This document shows, in pieces, positions 1 through 10,891 of a stretch of 64,000 nucleotides of DNA (positions are counted from its first letter, which is position 1; the number at the start of each line of letters is the position of its first letter). Location of the stretch: positions 18,872 through 82,871 of the forward strand of contig CDRNVI010000152.1 of assembly GCA_977017575.1 (NCBI GenBank), in the 5' to 3' direction. Both the position numbers and the translations under genes were made by a program. Source of the stretch: Paramoeba atlantica. Lineage: Eukaryota; Discosea. Under the pieces are notes generated by a model. That model had not been told where the DNA came from, did not search any database, and saw only the letters and a list, made by a program, of their open reading frames with translations.

Positions 1-588
1 CACATCCCCATGTTTCTTTCAGGGAGTTTCCCTTTTCTTTTTCCCCGTCTTTTGCATTTGCGACTCCCTCTCCCCCCCCATCATCAACCCCCAAAATGGT
101 GGGTAATTTCTCATCTTCATTTACTCATTTCCCAGTTCATTCTCATCATCCTTCTTTCTCTCCAAGTTCTCGTTTTTCACACTCACCATCTTCTTCATCT
201 CCCTTATTGCCTTTTTCTCCTCAGTCATCTTCTTCTCTTTCTTTTTCTCTTTGTTCTCCTTTCTCTTCTCCTTCTATTTCTCATTGTTCTTCTTCTTTCT
301 CTTTTTCTCCTTCTCCTTCTCCCCCTCCACCCTCTCTTTCTTCTTTCTCTCCTTTTGCTCCTTCCACTCCTTTCTCAGGAAGTTCCAGGAACTCTTCACA
401 CTCTTCTTTTCCTTCTCTATCTTCTACTTCTCGCCCCTTCTCCTCTCCCTGTTCTTCTCCTTATTTCTCTCCTCTTCTCTCTTCTCCCTCTCCTTCATCC
501 TCTCCCTCTTCCTCTCCCCTTCTCTCTCCCTCCCTCTCCCCCTCTTCCTCTCCCTTTTCCTCTTCCTCTCCTCTTTCCTCTCTCTCAG
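1..588 (+). other. Pyrimidine-rich stretch upstream of the C48 protease gene
   Basis: From about 100 to 586 the plus strand is almost pure C/T (TTCTCC, TCTCCC and similar) and ends in a good 3' splice acceptor, CTCTCAG, at 582-588. I read it as a long polypyrimidine intron or 5' flank of the gene that follows, because introns elsewhere in the window have the same composition. The Ser/Leu/Phe-rich frames across it are low complexity and are not supported as protein. The true 5' end of the gene could lie left of the window. Confidence 0.45.
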
Positions 589-1994
589 TGAGAAATGCTC
601 TTAAACTCGTTGAAATAAACGAACACCAAGCATTTCTTGCTTTGGAGCAAGAATATGCGCACATGATGACAGAAATACTCCCAAAGGTTTTTGTGATTTT
701 TTTTCTTTCTCATTGAGAGGAATGTTTCATTTTTTCATTTTTAGATTGATGAAGAAATTGAAGCTGGCCATTGGGACCCAATGGCTCGGGTTCAATGTAT
801 TCAAAAGATCAAAAAGCTGTCTTCTGCAAAATCAAACACCATCTACAATCATCTGATTTCTAATGCTATTCTTGTGCAAAATATGTGGTTCTTAGAGTTC
901 CCAAACTAGGAAAAGATGAAGAAAGCAAAAAAATGGTTGAAGGAGACCGAAGTACCAATGAAAGACAACCTCAAGAATGTTTTGATTCCTGGTAAATGGG
1001 TGGAGGAGGAAGTTTGTTTTTTTTTCTTTTCTTATTTTTCATTATTTTATCATTGTTTTTATCATCTCATACCCAATATTTAGGTGGTTTCTTGGTACTG
1101 TCAGAGTTTGAAATCCCGTTTTGTAGGAGCTCTCTTGGGATCTTTTCTTTTGGATCCACAAGTAAAAACTGATCAAAAACTCTCAAATCTTAGTCAAGTA
1201 TTTTTTTTTCAAAAAATTTTTTTCAGAAATTAGAAAAAAGATTGGCAGCCAGAACATTTTTTTACCTATCAGTAATTTTCATTTTTCAGGTGATGATTTG
1301 GCAAAAAACAGGTTTTTATTGCATTTGTAACCCAGGAAATCACTGGGTTGTGATTGATGGAAAAATCGATGAGGCAAACAGAAAGGTTGAATTAACACTG
1401 TATGACAGTCTGAAGCAACAGCAAACAAATGACAAACCTCTCCAAGGTTTTTTGTGTTTTTTTTGTTCTTCTTTCCCTTTATTCTTCCAGTTACTGAAAC
1501 TTTTTTATTTTTTTTTAATATTTTCAACAAAGATATTCAAGCTCTTTTAGAAAAACATTTTCAGGAAAGGTCTGAAGATAAGTTATCATTTCAAAGAAAA
1601 ATTGCAAGTAAGGGGCCTGACCAGCAACAGGTTTTTTTTCTTGACTACCTGAATATAGATGGAGAATCTCTTGATTGTTATGTTTTATTTTTCATCCAAA
1701 ACTGATTTCTTTCATTTTTTCTTTCAGAATGTCACAGAGTGTGGTGTTTTGGCTTTATTTACATTCTATTGTCTTACTCAGTCATATCCTCTGACTTTTA
1801 CCCTTGCTGATTGTCCTGATATTCGTGAACATATTTTCTACAGAGTTTATGAGGAACTTCTTCCAGGTCAAACAGAAAAAAGGAAAAGGATGGATGAAGA
1901 GCGATTAAATGAACCAAGAAGTACTGGAGTTCAAAGATCGAGAAGAAGCCAGCTGGCAACAAAGAGAAGGAAAACAACAAATCCATGGATTTGA
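589..1994 (+). CDS. C48 (Ulp1/SENP-type) cysteine protease, multi-exon
   Basis: The 3' exons splice cleanly: 1084 to about 1168, 1290-1446, 1533-1630 and 1728-1994, with introns opening GTTTTT and closing in T-rich CAG or AAAG; the exon ending at 1011 also joins 1084 in frame. The protein shows the C48 triad in order: His in GNHWVVIDG, Asp in LTLYDSL, then Gln and Cys in DQQQ/NVTECGVLAL, where the oxyanion Gln lies six residues before Cys, as in the family. It ends in a basic tail rich in Arg and Lys. Ulp1-type enzymes cleave SUMO or ubiquitin-like tags; many are also carried by DNA transposons. The N-terminal part is uncertain: frame 745-912 (IDEEIEAGHWDP) ends at a TAG and does not join the 589-686 exon without a stop, so the 5' half may be damaged or mis-spliced by me. 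The catalytic half looks intact. The gene converges with the dioxygenase gene to its right. Stop is TGA. Confidence 0.75.
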
Positions 1995-2070
1995 TAATAA
2001 AAAATTACATTTCTTAAGAATTGCTCTTCTTCTTATCCCTTTCAAGTATTTTTTCTTTTCTTCTTTTCTT

Positions 2071-2093
2071 GGGGGGGGGGGGGGGGGGGGGGG
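2071..2093 (+). repeat. 23-base G homopolymer
   Basis: An uninterrupted run of 23 G lies between the 3' ends of the converging C48 protease and dioxygenase genes. A run this long can form a G-quadruplex and is prone to length errors in assembly. Confidence 0.9.
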
Positions 2094-2280
2094 AACCTGT
2101 AGACAATAAAATTTTTGGATTGTCTACAAGTCAGATTTTTTTCTCTTAATAAATTTGGTCCCCCACTCAACCCTCTCAACTTAAACTTCAGTTTTTCAAG
2201 ACTGTTTTTTTATTTACTAAGTTTTATTTATTTTTTACAGCTTTTTTTTTCTCAGACTTTTTTGCTTTTTTTGGGGTTGT

Positions 2281-3222
2281 TCATGACTCCATTGTTTCTC
2301 TTACCATTTCACGCTTTGGGATTTTGCATGCCCGCAAATAAGAACGATGGATAATGAAAAGACCAACCATTCGATCATCTTCAGAAGGGCTTGATGGATC
2401 TTCTTCACCATAATACCCACGAGTTCTGTGACATAACTGGTCAGTATCCAAAAGGAGAACATCCCCAATTCGAAGACCAAAAGCAATATCCAAACCACCA
2501 ATCTCCAGTCCACCAACTTGATGTTTCCCAATATGGATCATAACTAAGACAGAGAGAAAATCATTTTGGTCATAATGCATTTTGGCTGATCCTGCAGGGC
2601 ACATGAATAAATGGAACATCCCAAACTGTCCCTCAACATCGATTAATCCGTGTTTTTCCAGACAATTCCAAACATCAGGATGATACTTTTCCACCAATCC
2701 GGAAAGCTGCTTCCCAATTGATGTCAGAACAGAATCGAGAACTTTTTCGACTTCGACCTCGTAGTGGCCTCCTTTTCCAGCAGGATGAAAGGTATAATGT
2801 CCTTGTTGGGTCCATCCACCACAAAACATAAAAGCTCTCTCCCCTCTTTTTTTGTCAACTGAAGAGTCCCAATGTGTCTCTTGGCATGACAGCAAAGCTA
2901 CTTGGAATTGTTTCATTTCTTCCTCAGTGAAAACCGATTTGAGGTAGTGTCCACGATAGCACTCCGTAACACGAGAATTTTTTTGGCGTTGGACCTCGAG
3001 GTACACAGACTCATTAATTATGAGACAGTGCTTCGAATGTTCCCAGTTTGGTTTTGTGGTTGCTTTCAGAGTTTTGTTCACAACTCTGAGTCCACAGCCT
3101 CTCTTTCTTTTTTTCGGCTCAGGATCATCAGGGTTTGAGGCCATTTTACGAGGTTGTTGTTTTGTACAAAAAAGGTTCCCAGTATTAAGCGGGCGCTGGT
3201 GAATCTCTTTTACAACTTCCAC
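2281..3222 (-). CDS. TET/JBP-family 2-oxoglutarate/Fe(II) dioxygenase
   Basis: Single-exon protein of 313 residues, or 287 if it starts at Met27, which precedes a basic nuclear-type stretch (PKKRKRGCG). The C-terminal half carries the jelly-roll signature of the TET/JBP group: His216-x-Asp218 in AKMHYDQNDF, then GGLEIGGL, then GDVLLLDTDQLCH with the distal iron ligand His265, then an Arg about 20-28 residues on (Arg284 or Arg293 in FIIHRSY) for the 2-oxoglutarate carboxylate. TET and JBP enzymes oxidise 5-methylcytosine or thymine in DNA; related genes are expanded with KDZ transposons in fungi. All metal-binding residues are present, so the enzyme may be active. Target base unknown. No intron is needed. 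It converges with the C48 protease gene, with the G23 run between their ends. Stop is TGA. Confidence 0.8.
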   Translation of the reverse strand: MEVVKEIHQRPLNTGNLFCTKQQPRKMASNPDDPEPKKRKRGCGLRVVNKTLKATTKPNWEHSKHCLIINESVYLEVQRQKNSRVTECYRGHYLKSVFTEEEMKQFQVALLSCQETHWDSSVDKKRGERAFMFCGGWTQQGHYTFHPAGKGGHYEVEVEKVLDSVLTSIGKQLSGLVEKYHPDVWNCLEKHGLIDVEGQFGMFHLFMCPAGSAKMHYDQNDFLSVLVMIHIGKHQVGGLEIGGLDIAFGLRIGDVLLLDTDQLCHRTRGYYGEEDPSSPSEDDRMVGLFIIHRSYLRACKIPKREMVRETMES

Positions 3223-3640
3223 AACTCAAAAGAAACTGTTCTGAAAAGAAAAAGGAGGGGGAAAAAGAAAAAAAGAACCATGACGCAGAAAACCGTGTCG
3301 TGGAAAAAAAATTTTTCACAAGTTTTTTTTTGATGCTCTAAAAGGAAGCTTAGCACAGAAGCTTTTTTTTAAAGAGCTTTGAAAGGAACATAATCCATCT
3401 CTTCAAGCTAGTGAAAACAAATGCACCCCATTCCTGTTTTCTCATTCCCCGAAAACGATGTCACAGAACTGGCAAGAATGGGGGCTAATTAAATCAGGGC
3501 TGTGAAAAAAAATAATTGTTTGTCTTTCATTTCTTTCATCACCTTGAAAAAACTCCGCATTGCAGAAAGTCATTCTTGACCTTTTCAGACTTTTTGTTTC
3601 TGGAAAAGTCAATAGCAGGCAACAGAATACTACCCTGCAA
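3223..3640. other. Flank upstream of the dioxygenase gene
   Basis: A/T-rich spacer with no convincing coding frame. An imperfect inverted repeat (GCTCT...AAGCTT / AAGCTT...AGAGC) lies at about 3334-3377. It should hold the dioxygenase promoter; I see no clear TATA element. Confidence 0.35.
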
Positions 3641-3644
3641 TGAA

Positions 3645-4260
3645 TTTTAACCCAAAGTGATTTAGCAGCCAGGTTACATATTCACAAAGGACTTTCTCAA
3701 CAATATAGATTGCTTGAGGGGGGCATTCAGACTTTTGAGAATATGAAGGAGTGCATCACAATTCACATAATCATATGCCTTGCAAAAGTCTGTTTGGAGG
3801 AGAGTCACATCTTTTCCCTCTGCCAAAGCTTTGTAAAAAGAGTTATATACTGATTCTACTGCTTCATTAATTGATCTCCTGAAAATTCATAATTTCACCT
3901 GCTTGTTGAATTAATTTTACTCACATATCAAAGTACTTCTCTTGTGTTGCCTTATACAAAAAGAAGGGAATACCATCAGGTCCTGTGCTGGTGTTGTTGG
4001 TTCTCTGAAGTAGTTTATCAACTTTCTTCCTATCCACATCATGTTTCTCAACTGGAAGGAAATGAGGTTGGTGGTCAGCAATCAGTTCATCAAGAGAATC
4101 TTTGTTATATGGTCTTTCTGTGCTGAGAAAACCCTCTCAAAAATCCTTAATTGCTTTTTTAACCACATTATCATTATGAGAGATCACCCCATCCATGATT
4201 ACATGTTGTTTTTAACAAAAAGATGAAGACCATCTTTGCTTCAAGTTAACAGCTCTGTCA
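3645..4260 (-). pseudogene. Non-LTR (LINE-type) reverse transcriptase relic
   Basis: Reading the minus strand, two adjacent segments give typical LINE reverse transcriptase motifs: STGPDGIPFFLYK (about 3945-3995), preceded by DVDRKKVDKLLQRTNN, and then LLQTDFCKAYDYVNCDALLHIL (about 3720-3790), which is the conserved catalytic-domain block D-F-x-K-A-Y-D. They are separated by a stop and a frame change, and another stop (NM*) follows near 3690. No F/YADD block is recognisable. I infer a decayed fragment with no ends or target duplication visible. Confidence 0.7.
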
Positions 4261-4386
4261 GGTCTGTTTGAATGAGTGTATAGTGGTATGGTTCTACAAA
4301 TTGACTTCTAGTTGAATGTTTGTTCAAAAAGAAACCATATTTTTTTGGAAATGAACATCATATAATTGGTTGAAGGGAGACTAGAG

Positions 4387-4517
4387 TGATATTTTTTCTT
4401 GAAATTGTCAAGGGAAAGTTCCATCCTCTTGAAATTCCTGAAATGGGCTTGTTCAAGTTTCAACCTCTATCAGGTTTTGGAGTGAAAACTGTTGGTTTAA
4501 TGCTTTACATGAGAGTG
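4387..4517 (+). pseudogene. Fragment of piggyBac-like transposase
   Basis: The plus-strand frame reads IFFLEIVKGKFHP...EMGLFKFQPLSGFG and KTVGLMLYM, which matches residues of the longer piggyBac-like transposase on the minus strand at about 8220-8370 (ILFLEIVEGKSHPPEMGLPKFQPPSGSG). Only about 45 residues are preserved, in inverted orientation relative to that element. It runs directly into the 340-bp dispersed repeat. Confidence 0.65.
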
Positions 4518-4850
4518 AGCTTAAGCTGCACTTGCAATCATAGTGTTTTTAGAATTGAAGTGACTTCAAATATTTCTTTTGAGCTTTTAAAAAAAAATCT
4601 GATGTTATATCCATATGTTCACTCTTGTGGTCTCTTTTCTGATTTGTTTGTTTTTTGGTTGAATGAAGATGGTAAAGGTTGAAGAAATGGAACAAAAAAG
4701 AAAAAGAAAAAGGAAAAAAAGTGTGTGTTTATTATTCTTTTGATGATTAAATTGTTTGATTTGAAAGAAAAGGTTATGCATAGAAGTTGAAGGTGATGAT
4801 GTTGTGAAAGGGAAAAAAAGAACCTGTTTTGTCAATTGATCCAAATAGAA
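4517..4850 (+). repeat. Dispersed ~340-bp repeat, copy 1
   Basis: Starts GAGCTTAAGCTGCACTTGCA and ends near GATCCAAATAGAAA. It matches 27949-28285 in the same orientation over its full length with scattered substitutions and small indels. Short frames such as EVTSNISFE and FVFWLNEDG recur in both copies but are broken by stops. Nature unknown; it may be transposon-derived because copy 1 abuts a piggyBac fragment. Confidence 0.75.
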
Positions 4851-5018
4851 ACTCTTTCACTAGAGACTCCCATTCCTGGATGTATTCTCAGTGATTTTGA
4901 CTTGACACTGATTGTTTGAAGAAACTCTGATTCAAGTTCTTCTTCTTCTTCTTTATTGTCTGGGTCAATGCAACCTGATGTAAGCTCATGAAGAAAACAC
5001 TGATCACAGTAGTCTTCA

Positions 5019-5324
5019 GTGTCTTTGGCTGAACATTGGAAAACTTTTGAAAGTGAAAGGAATTGGCCAAAGACACAACACTTGGTCCTCCCTCATCTCA
5101 ACTTATGGCAACATATAGCTTTTGAAATGTTCTCAAGTAATTGCATGAACCTGGTCCAGTGGTTTGCTCAATCTGACCAAACCCCTCCACCACCCAAAAG
5201 GAAAAGAGAAGAGGAAATTGACCTCCAAGCAGCAAAGAAGCAAATGCTGACACAACTCAATGAAATGATTGAGAATTGTAAGGACCTTAATGAACTCAAA
5301 AGAAAATTGGACAAACAAAAATGA
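5019..5324 (+). CDS. Hypothetical protein with C-terminal coiled coil
   Basis: 101-residue frame. The first half is mixed composition; the second half has a proline run and basic patch (TPPPPKRKREEE), then a heptad-like amphipathic stretch (LTQLNEMIENC, LNELKRKLDKQK) ending at TGA. I recognise no family. Codon content and the coiled-coil end look protein-like, but there is no promoter, intron or homologue to confirm it. It may be the last exon of a longer gene or a transposon ORF fragment. Confidence 0.35.
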   Translation: MSLAEHWKTFESERNWPKTQHLVLPHLNLWQHIAFEMFSSNCMNLVQWFAQSDQTPPPPKRKREEEIDLQAAKKQMLTQLNEMIENCKDLNELKRKLDKQK

Positions 5325-7158
5325 TCCAACTGTTACTGTTCATCATAAGCAAGATAACAGTTTCACTCTCATCATTGGAGATCTGGAAAGAGATTTATTT
5401 TGAAACTTTGCTCCCCTGCTCAAACCAAACAAGAATTATCAGAAAACATGAGTCAACTTGCTTCCTCAACAAACAGTCATCATTTTAGGTCTGAGGTGTT
5501 GCATGGGTCAACTTGTTCTCCAGTGTACACTCCAAGAGCCCACATCACTCAAGGCTTCAGCATTGGCCAAAACACTGAGTATGCAATTGATAGGTCAACT
5601 TTGTATAAGACATTTATTAATGCATCAATGGGTCAACTTTCAATTTCAGTTTCAAACACCAGGCCACTCAAGTGGTGATGCTCTCACTGAACCTTATCTG
5701 GAATGGAGGAGGATGTTGAGTGCACACACCCATGCCAAAACCAAATGTAGGGCACAAAAGAGTCACCCAAAAGATTAATGCTTTATCTGAGCAAGACTTA
5801 GTTTGAATAACTGATGAATAAACTCCTAAGAAGAGGGGTAAGGACAAGCAGAGATATTGGAGAGGAAACAAAGCAATAGACCTGAATTGAACAAATGGCT
5901 GATTCATTTTGTAAACAAATGAGAAATCTTCTCTTGAATGGAATATTACCAGAATCAAAAATAGAAGCAAAGAATAATCAATTTTGAATTTCCAATCCTG
6001 TGTCCACAAGTTCATCTTGCATGATCTGACATCTTTAAAGTAAATTAAAAACCAAAGGAGAAGAAGGCAAAGAAGAAAGAAGGGGTAAGACAAGAGTGGA
6101 TGAGGGGCAAAATGGGGCACACAGGAGATGGACAAAAAGCACACACATCATCAGAAGGAATGCAATATCTCAAAAGATACCCTTGATTGAAGAATCTGAG
6201 CACTTTTTGCACCTAAAAAGCACTCTTGTACCTCATCATTATAGTCACCATGATCAAATTCATGCAACATGGTGTGGAAGACCAGCTTGTGGAATTAATG
6301 AGGGGAATAGGGAGAAATGGAGAAAGAGAATTTAGGACTTGAGAAAGAAATAAAAGAGAGAGAGAGACACATGAGAATGGAAAGGATGAGAAAGTGAAAT
6401 TTGATTTAGGAGAAATCTTCAATCCTATCAACAAGAACAGAAGAAAATGATTCTCTAACACCAACTTTAGGAAATCCAAGGATCTTGAGAGGTGGACATT
6501 ATCAAATAAGGAGGTTCAAGGAGATTTCAAAGAAAGTGATGAAGAAATATAAACCCAAGAGGAGCAGACTAGTAATGCCAATCAGCTCAGTTGGCCAAAA
6601 GGATGAATATTTCCCCCCTTGATAAGGGTCACTGAGATCCTTAGGGGATGCAAGGGGGGGTCTGAATATTGAGACCTTTTGTCAAGCCACCTTTTGGGCA
6701 GTTAAGAGGAAGCAGCCAAGAACCTATTTGAATGTTGAATTGGCCCAATTGGTTCAGATTGCAATCAGAAAGAAAAGAAGATGGAAGATTGAGATCAAGA
6801 TAAATAAGGGGGGGGGTTTTGGAGTTGGCTTGAGAAACTCTACTCCAAAAGGGGAAGAGACCAAAACCAAGGATAATCAAGAAGGATAAACAATGGAAAA
6901 GAAGGCCAGAGAAAGTACTCAAGAAGTATGCAAAGGAACAGGACAAAGAGGAGACTTCACCAACAGCAGCATTTCCACCCTTTTTGTACCAAAGAGAAAG
7001 ATTGATCTGAAATATGTGAACCACACAGCACAAAAACTGTGAGACTCTGGGAAAAATGTTTCACCATCTTCCAAAAGAAAAGAAAAAACCAGAAAAAAAG
7101 AAAAAACCAGAAAAACCAGAAAAAAAACAAATAAAATTGTTAAACTCTCCAGAAAATT
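5325..7158. other. Unassigned stretch between hypothetical ORF and piggyBac-like element
   Basis: Mixed-composition DNA with no recognised gene. The phrase GGTCAACTT recurs in 5400-5660 (near 5512, 5595, 5633). From 6050 to 7140 it becomes purine-rich with short runs of broken frames. I see no family signature on either strand. Confidence 0.3.
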
Positions 7159-9662
7159 GGGTTCCTTCCAGGCCAAAAGACTAATTAGGCCTCTATTTTT
7201 GACTCTTTTTTTGAAGCCACTGGTGGGTGGAGGGGAGATTTTTTTTGATAAACTTTTTAATAAAGATCTTTTAAACAAGAATATCAAGAAATATTTGTCC
7301 AAATATTGTTTTTTGAAAAAAAAAATTGAGTCACTAAAAAAAAAAAAACATCATTTTTCAAAAGGACTAATTAGTCCTCAGTCATGTGCCTGCTCATATG
7401 GTCAGCAAAGCAACCTGAACAAAAAATGAGTGTTTGATCACAGGAGCAATAGGTTTGAACTTTCTTTGTACAATTTGTCCCATTGCATCCTACTCTTCTG
7501 GTACTCTTGTCTGGCTTCAGTCCAATTACCATTTCACCAAACTCCAGCAAAGTTGGGCTTGATCATCAGATGATGTTCTACATGAGTTGGGAGTGGTATT
7601 CGCAGGTTATAGCTTTCATCCAAGGGATGATTCTGAGAGAGTAGACCTTGGGCAACCTCAAAACGAAATTCTGCAAAGGAGAGCTCTTTGGCTTGGGGGA
7701 AAAAGTGCTGAAATATGAGGAAGGCATTGACTTCCACAACTACAAGAATGAAAGCAAACTGCCTGTGGACCCATTTTTTGGTCTTCCAGGAACTCTCCAA
7801 GGAGAGAGAACCTTGCCTCAGTTGGTTGTGATCATCCACACAATGCCTGGTTTGATAGTAAAAGTCAAGAGGCTGAGTATATCACAGGGAGAGTCTTTGG
7901 CCTTCAAGCTTGCAATTTTGTAGGCAACCAGTGGGAAAAGAAGTTCCCCAGGTATTAATCATTATAGAAGAGTGATGAACATCTTGGAAAGCCTCCACAT
8001 AGAATTTATAACCTCTCAGAGATCCTTTCTTCACTTTCACACATAACCAGGTTCCTTCTCCTTGAGGTGTGTAACAATCTCTTTCCCTGGAATTCCTTTG
8101 GGCCAATATCATTTTTTCTTCACAACTGAAGTACAATACAATCCCTTCTCCAAGAAGTTGAATACAACCTTCCAACACACAAAAACCACTATCCAAAGCA
8201 ACTACTCGACCAGTTCCCCAAATTCCCTCAGTCATTCTAAGCATTAAACCAACAGTTTTCGCTCCAGAACCAGATGGAGGTTGAAACTTGGGCAGGCCCA
8301 TTTCAGGAGGATGGGACTTTCCTTCCACAATTTCAAGAAAGAGTATCACTTTAGTCTCCCCACAACCAATTGTATGATATTCATTTCCAAAAGGATGAGG
8401 TTTCCTCTGAACAAACATCCAACCAGGAGCCCATTTACAGAACCACACCACCATAGACTCATCTAGACAGACCTGTCAACTTGGAACAAAGATGGTCTTC
8501 ATCTTCTCATTAAAAGCAGCAATCAGGGGTCGAATTTCCCACATACAGTCTGTGTAAGAGGGTTTTGCAGAGAGAGGAGCAAGTTTAAGAGAGGAGACAA
8601 TCATATCAAACCAATTTCTACTGATATATTTCCTAAGATAAGGCAGTGTACCATGCAAGGAAGATCCAGCTGAATCCTTTGAAATTCGAAAAAAATCCCT
8701 TCTTTTATGTCCTGGGTAGAAAGACATAATCTGGCACAAGGCAATAAAATCAAGCATTTCAGCTTCAGTGAAGTTCAAAGAATGGTTAAACTCATTTGTT
8801 GCTTTCAGCACATCAGTTTTTAGAAAGGTTAGAGGTAGAACTTGGAGAAAAATATCGAGGGGAGTGGGGACATAAACAGCATCAAAGCGAATTCTTGTAC
8901 AGGCCTTGAAGTCTTGTGCTCCTATCACAGCACAAGCATCAGTTGTTGAGGAAGACCACTCAGAAACACAAAGGAAAGATCATTTTCAACGAGTTCTGCT
9001 GCATTGTCTTCCCCTTCCTCCTCAATATCAGAGCAAGATTCAGTATCTTCATCATCAGTATCAGATGAGCCCAAAACAGGCACAGAGGTTGTTGATGCCT
9101 GGGATGAACCAGAACTTGATCCTCCTGAGCCAGAAGAGGATGATGAAGATGAAGATGGATGAGTTGAAGTCCCACAACCCTCTGAGACATCTGCTTCTCC
9201 AACAAACTTCAAATTTTCAGGAAGAGCCAGAAGGTAATCATTCTGAAAGACAGGAGAATGAAGCAAAACTACCATCTGAGATTTCCTGTCATAGTTCTGA
9301 AGTTCCACCCTTTTCACCCTGAGTGAAGAGAGAGATGCTCCTTGATATTGGTCACCAAAATGTTTCCTTAGAAGATGAGAAGGGCAAAGGTTCACAGCTT
9401 TGCAGAACCAAATAGTATCCTCCTTCAATTCTTCAATTCTTGGAGAAGTTGATCTAGAACTCATTTTTCTCACCACTGTAACTTTTTTCATTCAGACTTT
9501 CTGAGAAAGGCATTGTGATGAAAATCAAGAAAAAACCTCAAAGAAACACAAAAGAAAGTAAAAAAAAAAAAAAAAAAGTTCAAAAATGTGCTTTATTTTG
9601 GCCAACAAACAGGAGCCTAATTAGGCCCAAAAAGACTAATTAGGCCCCCCTGGAAAGAACCC
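7159..9662 (-). mobile_element. piggyBac-like DNA transposon, decayed
   Basis: The transposase relic sits between inverted matches GGGTTCCTTCCAGG (7159-7172) and CCTGGAAAGAACCC (9649-9662), 13 of 14 bases complementary. Just inside both ends, and again at about 7361, are palindromes around CTAATTAG (GACTAATTAGGCC, GCCTAATTAGGCC, GGACTAATTAGTCC), plausible transposase-binding sites. TTAA, the piggyBac target site, occurs 15 bp outside the left repeat (7140-7143) and 12 bp outside the right repeat (9675-9678), so the exact ends are uncertain. Boundaries are inferred. Confidence 0.6.
7534..9491 (-). pseudogene. piggyBac-type DDE transposase (DDE_Tnp_1_7), broken
   Basis: Three minus-strand segments together cover a whole transposase. 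8925-9491: N-terminal part with an acidic Ser-rich region. 8476-8928: pre-catalytic region. 7882-8454: catalytic core with first Asp in CLDESMVVW, then RKPHPFGNEYHTIGCG, second Asp in VVALDSGFC, and a likely third Asp in AFQDVHHSS. 7534-7839: C-terminal part with VDDHNQLRQG and TKKWVHRQFAF. The last three segments are in one frame, separated only by in-frame TGA codons at 8476-8478 and 7882-7884; a frameshift near 8930 separates the N-terminal part. The first TGA lies in FVPS*QVCLDESM, where as I recall relatives often have Trp. No Cys-rich tail is seen. A non-functional relic unless TGA is read through. Confidence 0.75.
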
Positions 9663-10649
9663 GATATAATATTGTTAACCAAAATAAACCTGATCAAATT
9701 GTGCAATATCTTGATGCAATAAATGAGGAAATATATATATATTTGTTCTCATTCTCACTTCTAATCTAAGAGAAGGAAAGAAAAGATTGAAGAAGAGATA
9801 AAAAAAAATGAAAAAATTCACTATGTGAGAATTGAACCTGTTAGATGAATAGATGGTTCTTGCCCTTCTCCTTATTCTCTTGAGGTTTGAAAAAGAAGTT
9901 TTTCAATCCCCCTCCTTTGAAACAAAAATAGAAGACATTATTTGAAAAATAACTTTCTTCAAAAGAACAATGAACCCCCAGAATTTTCATACTCTCTGGG
10001 TGCTAATTTGAAAATTTGTACCCAGAGAGAGTATAAGTCTTCTTGCTTGAGGTCATTTGAGTTTTGCTTGTATTGCCACTGAACAAGGAAAGAACTGAAA
10101 TAGTTACTTCTTCAAAAAAGATCAAAAGAAATGAGTTCTCTGTTCAAAAAAAAAATGTGAAAAAGGAGGTGAAAAGAAAAGATAAAGAAGATAAAAACTA
10201 GTAAGAAAAAGAAAGAAAAAAGAACCTTGTGTCCTTACCTCTCACAGCTTAATAGATGGTCTCCCTGATCCAGTGTCCCCTCAAGGTAAAATGATTCCCA
10301 TTTCTCTCAAAGTTCTTGTTTCTCAAAAGACAAAAGGAATGCCAAATCAAAGAAAGGTCCCAACATTGAACTGGGGTGAGTCATAAAATAATTAAAGAAA
10401 TAATTGATATTCTCAAGGGTCCACCAAGTCTAATCCTCTTAAATAACATCAAAGAAATAATAGTGTTGTTTGAACAATATCAAAAGAACTATTTAACTTG
10501 TTCATATAAAACTCCTTACAATCCATTCAATTTGTTTTGCCTTTCTCAATCTTGGATATTAATCACAAGCACAAAGTGGAGATATTATCATCACAACAAG
10601 ACACTCCCTCAACAGGTATTCAACAAAACCAAATAACTAGAACCCAAAT
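9663..10649. other. Spacer between piggyBac-like and Copia elements
   Basis: A/T- and purine-rich DNA without recognised genes. It contains one copy of the dispersed 46-nt hairpin (9987-10036). A stretch at 10460-10515 (TTGTTTGAACAA...TTTGTTCATA) recurs in diverged form at 16775-16830. Confidence 0.35.
9987..10036. repeat. Dispersed palindromic hairpin, copy 1 of 6
   Basis: Arms TCATACTCTCTGGGT and ACCCAGAGAGAGTATAA flank an A/T-rich core (GCTAATTTGAAAATTTGT). The same structure occurs at five other places. This copy has the core in the opposite orientation to the others. Confidence 0.8.
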
Positions 10650-10868
10650 TGTTGGAGGTGAAACAGGGAAAATGATAAAACTGATGTAAGGCATGAGGGT
10701 TTAGAGAGGAAAATGAGAATAAACTTTATTTGTGACAAACAAGGTTGCACAAACAAGTGACAATGGAATAGGTGGTTGCATTGCAATGTCTCAGGAGGAT
10801 GCAACAATGTCTGGACAACTTCAATGAAACCAGATTTATCTTAATAAGGTTAGAAGTTGCATCCAACA
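10650..10868 (-). repeat. Copia 3' LTR
   Basis: 219 bp, identical in length to the 5' LTR at 15667-15885 and about 95% identical. It contains no CpG at all. Differences from the other LTR are at 10682, 10694, 10732, 10751, 10758, 10759, 10790, 10803, 10812 and 10823, all transitions. AATAAA lies inside, in the plus-strand text at about 10720. Confidence 0.95.
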
Positions 10869-10891
10869 CTCTCCTCCATCCAATGAATACT

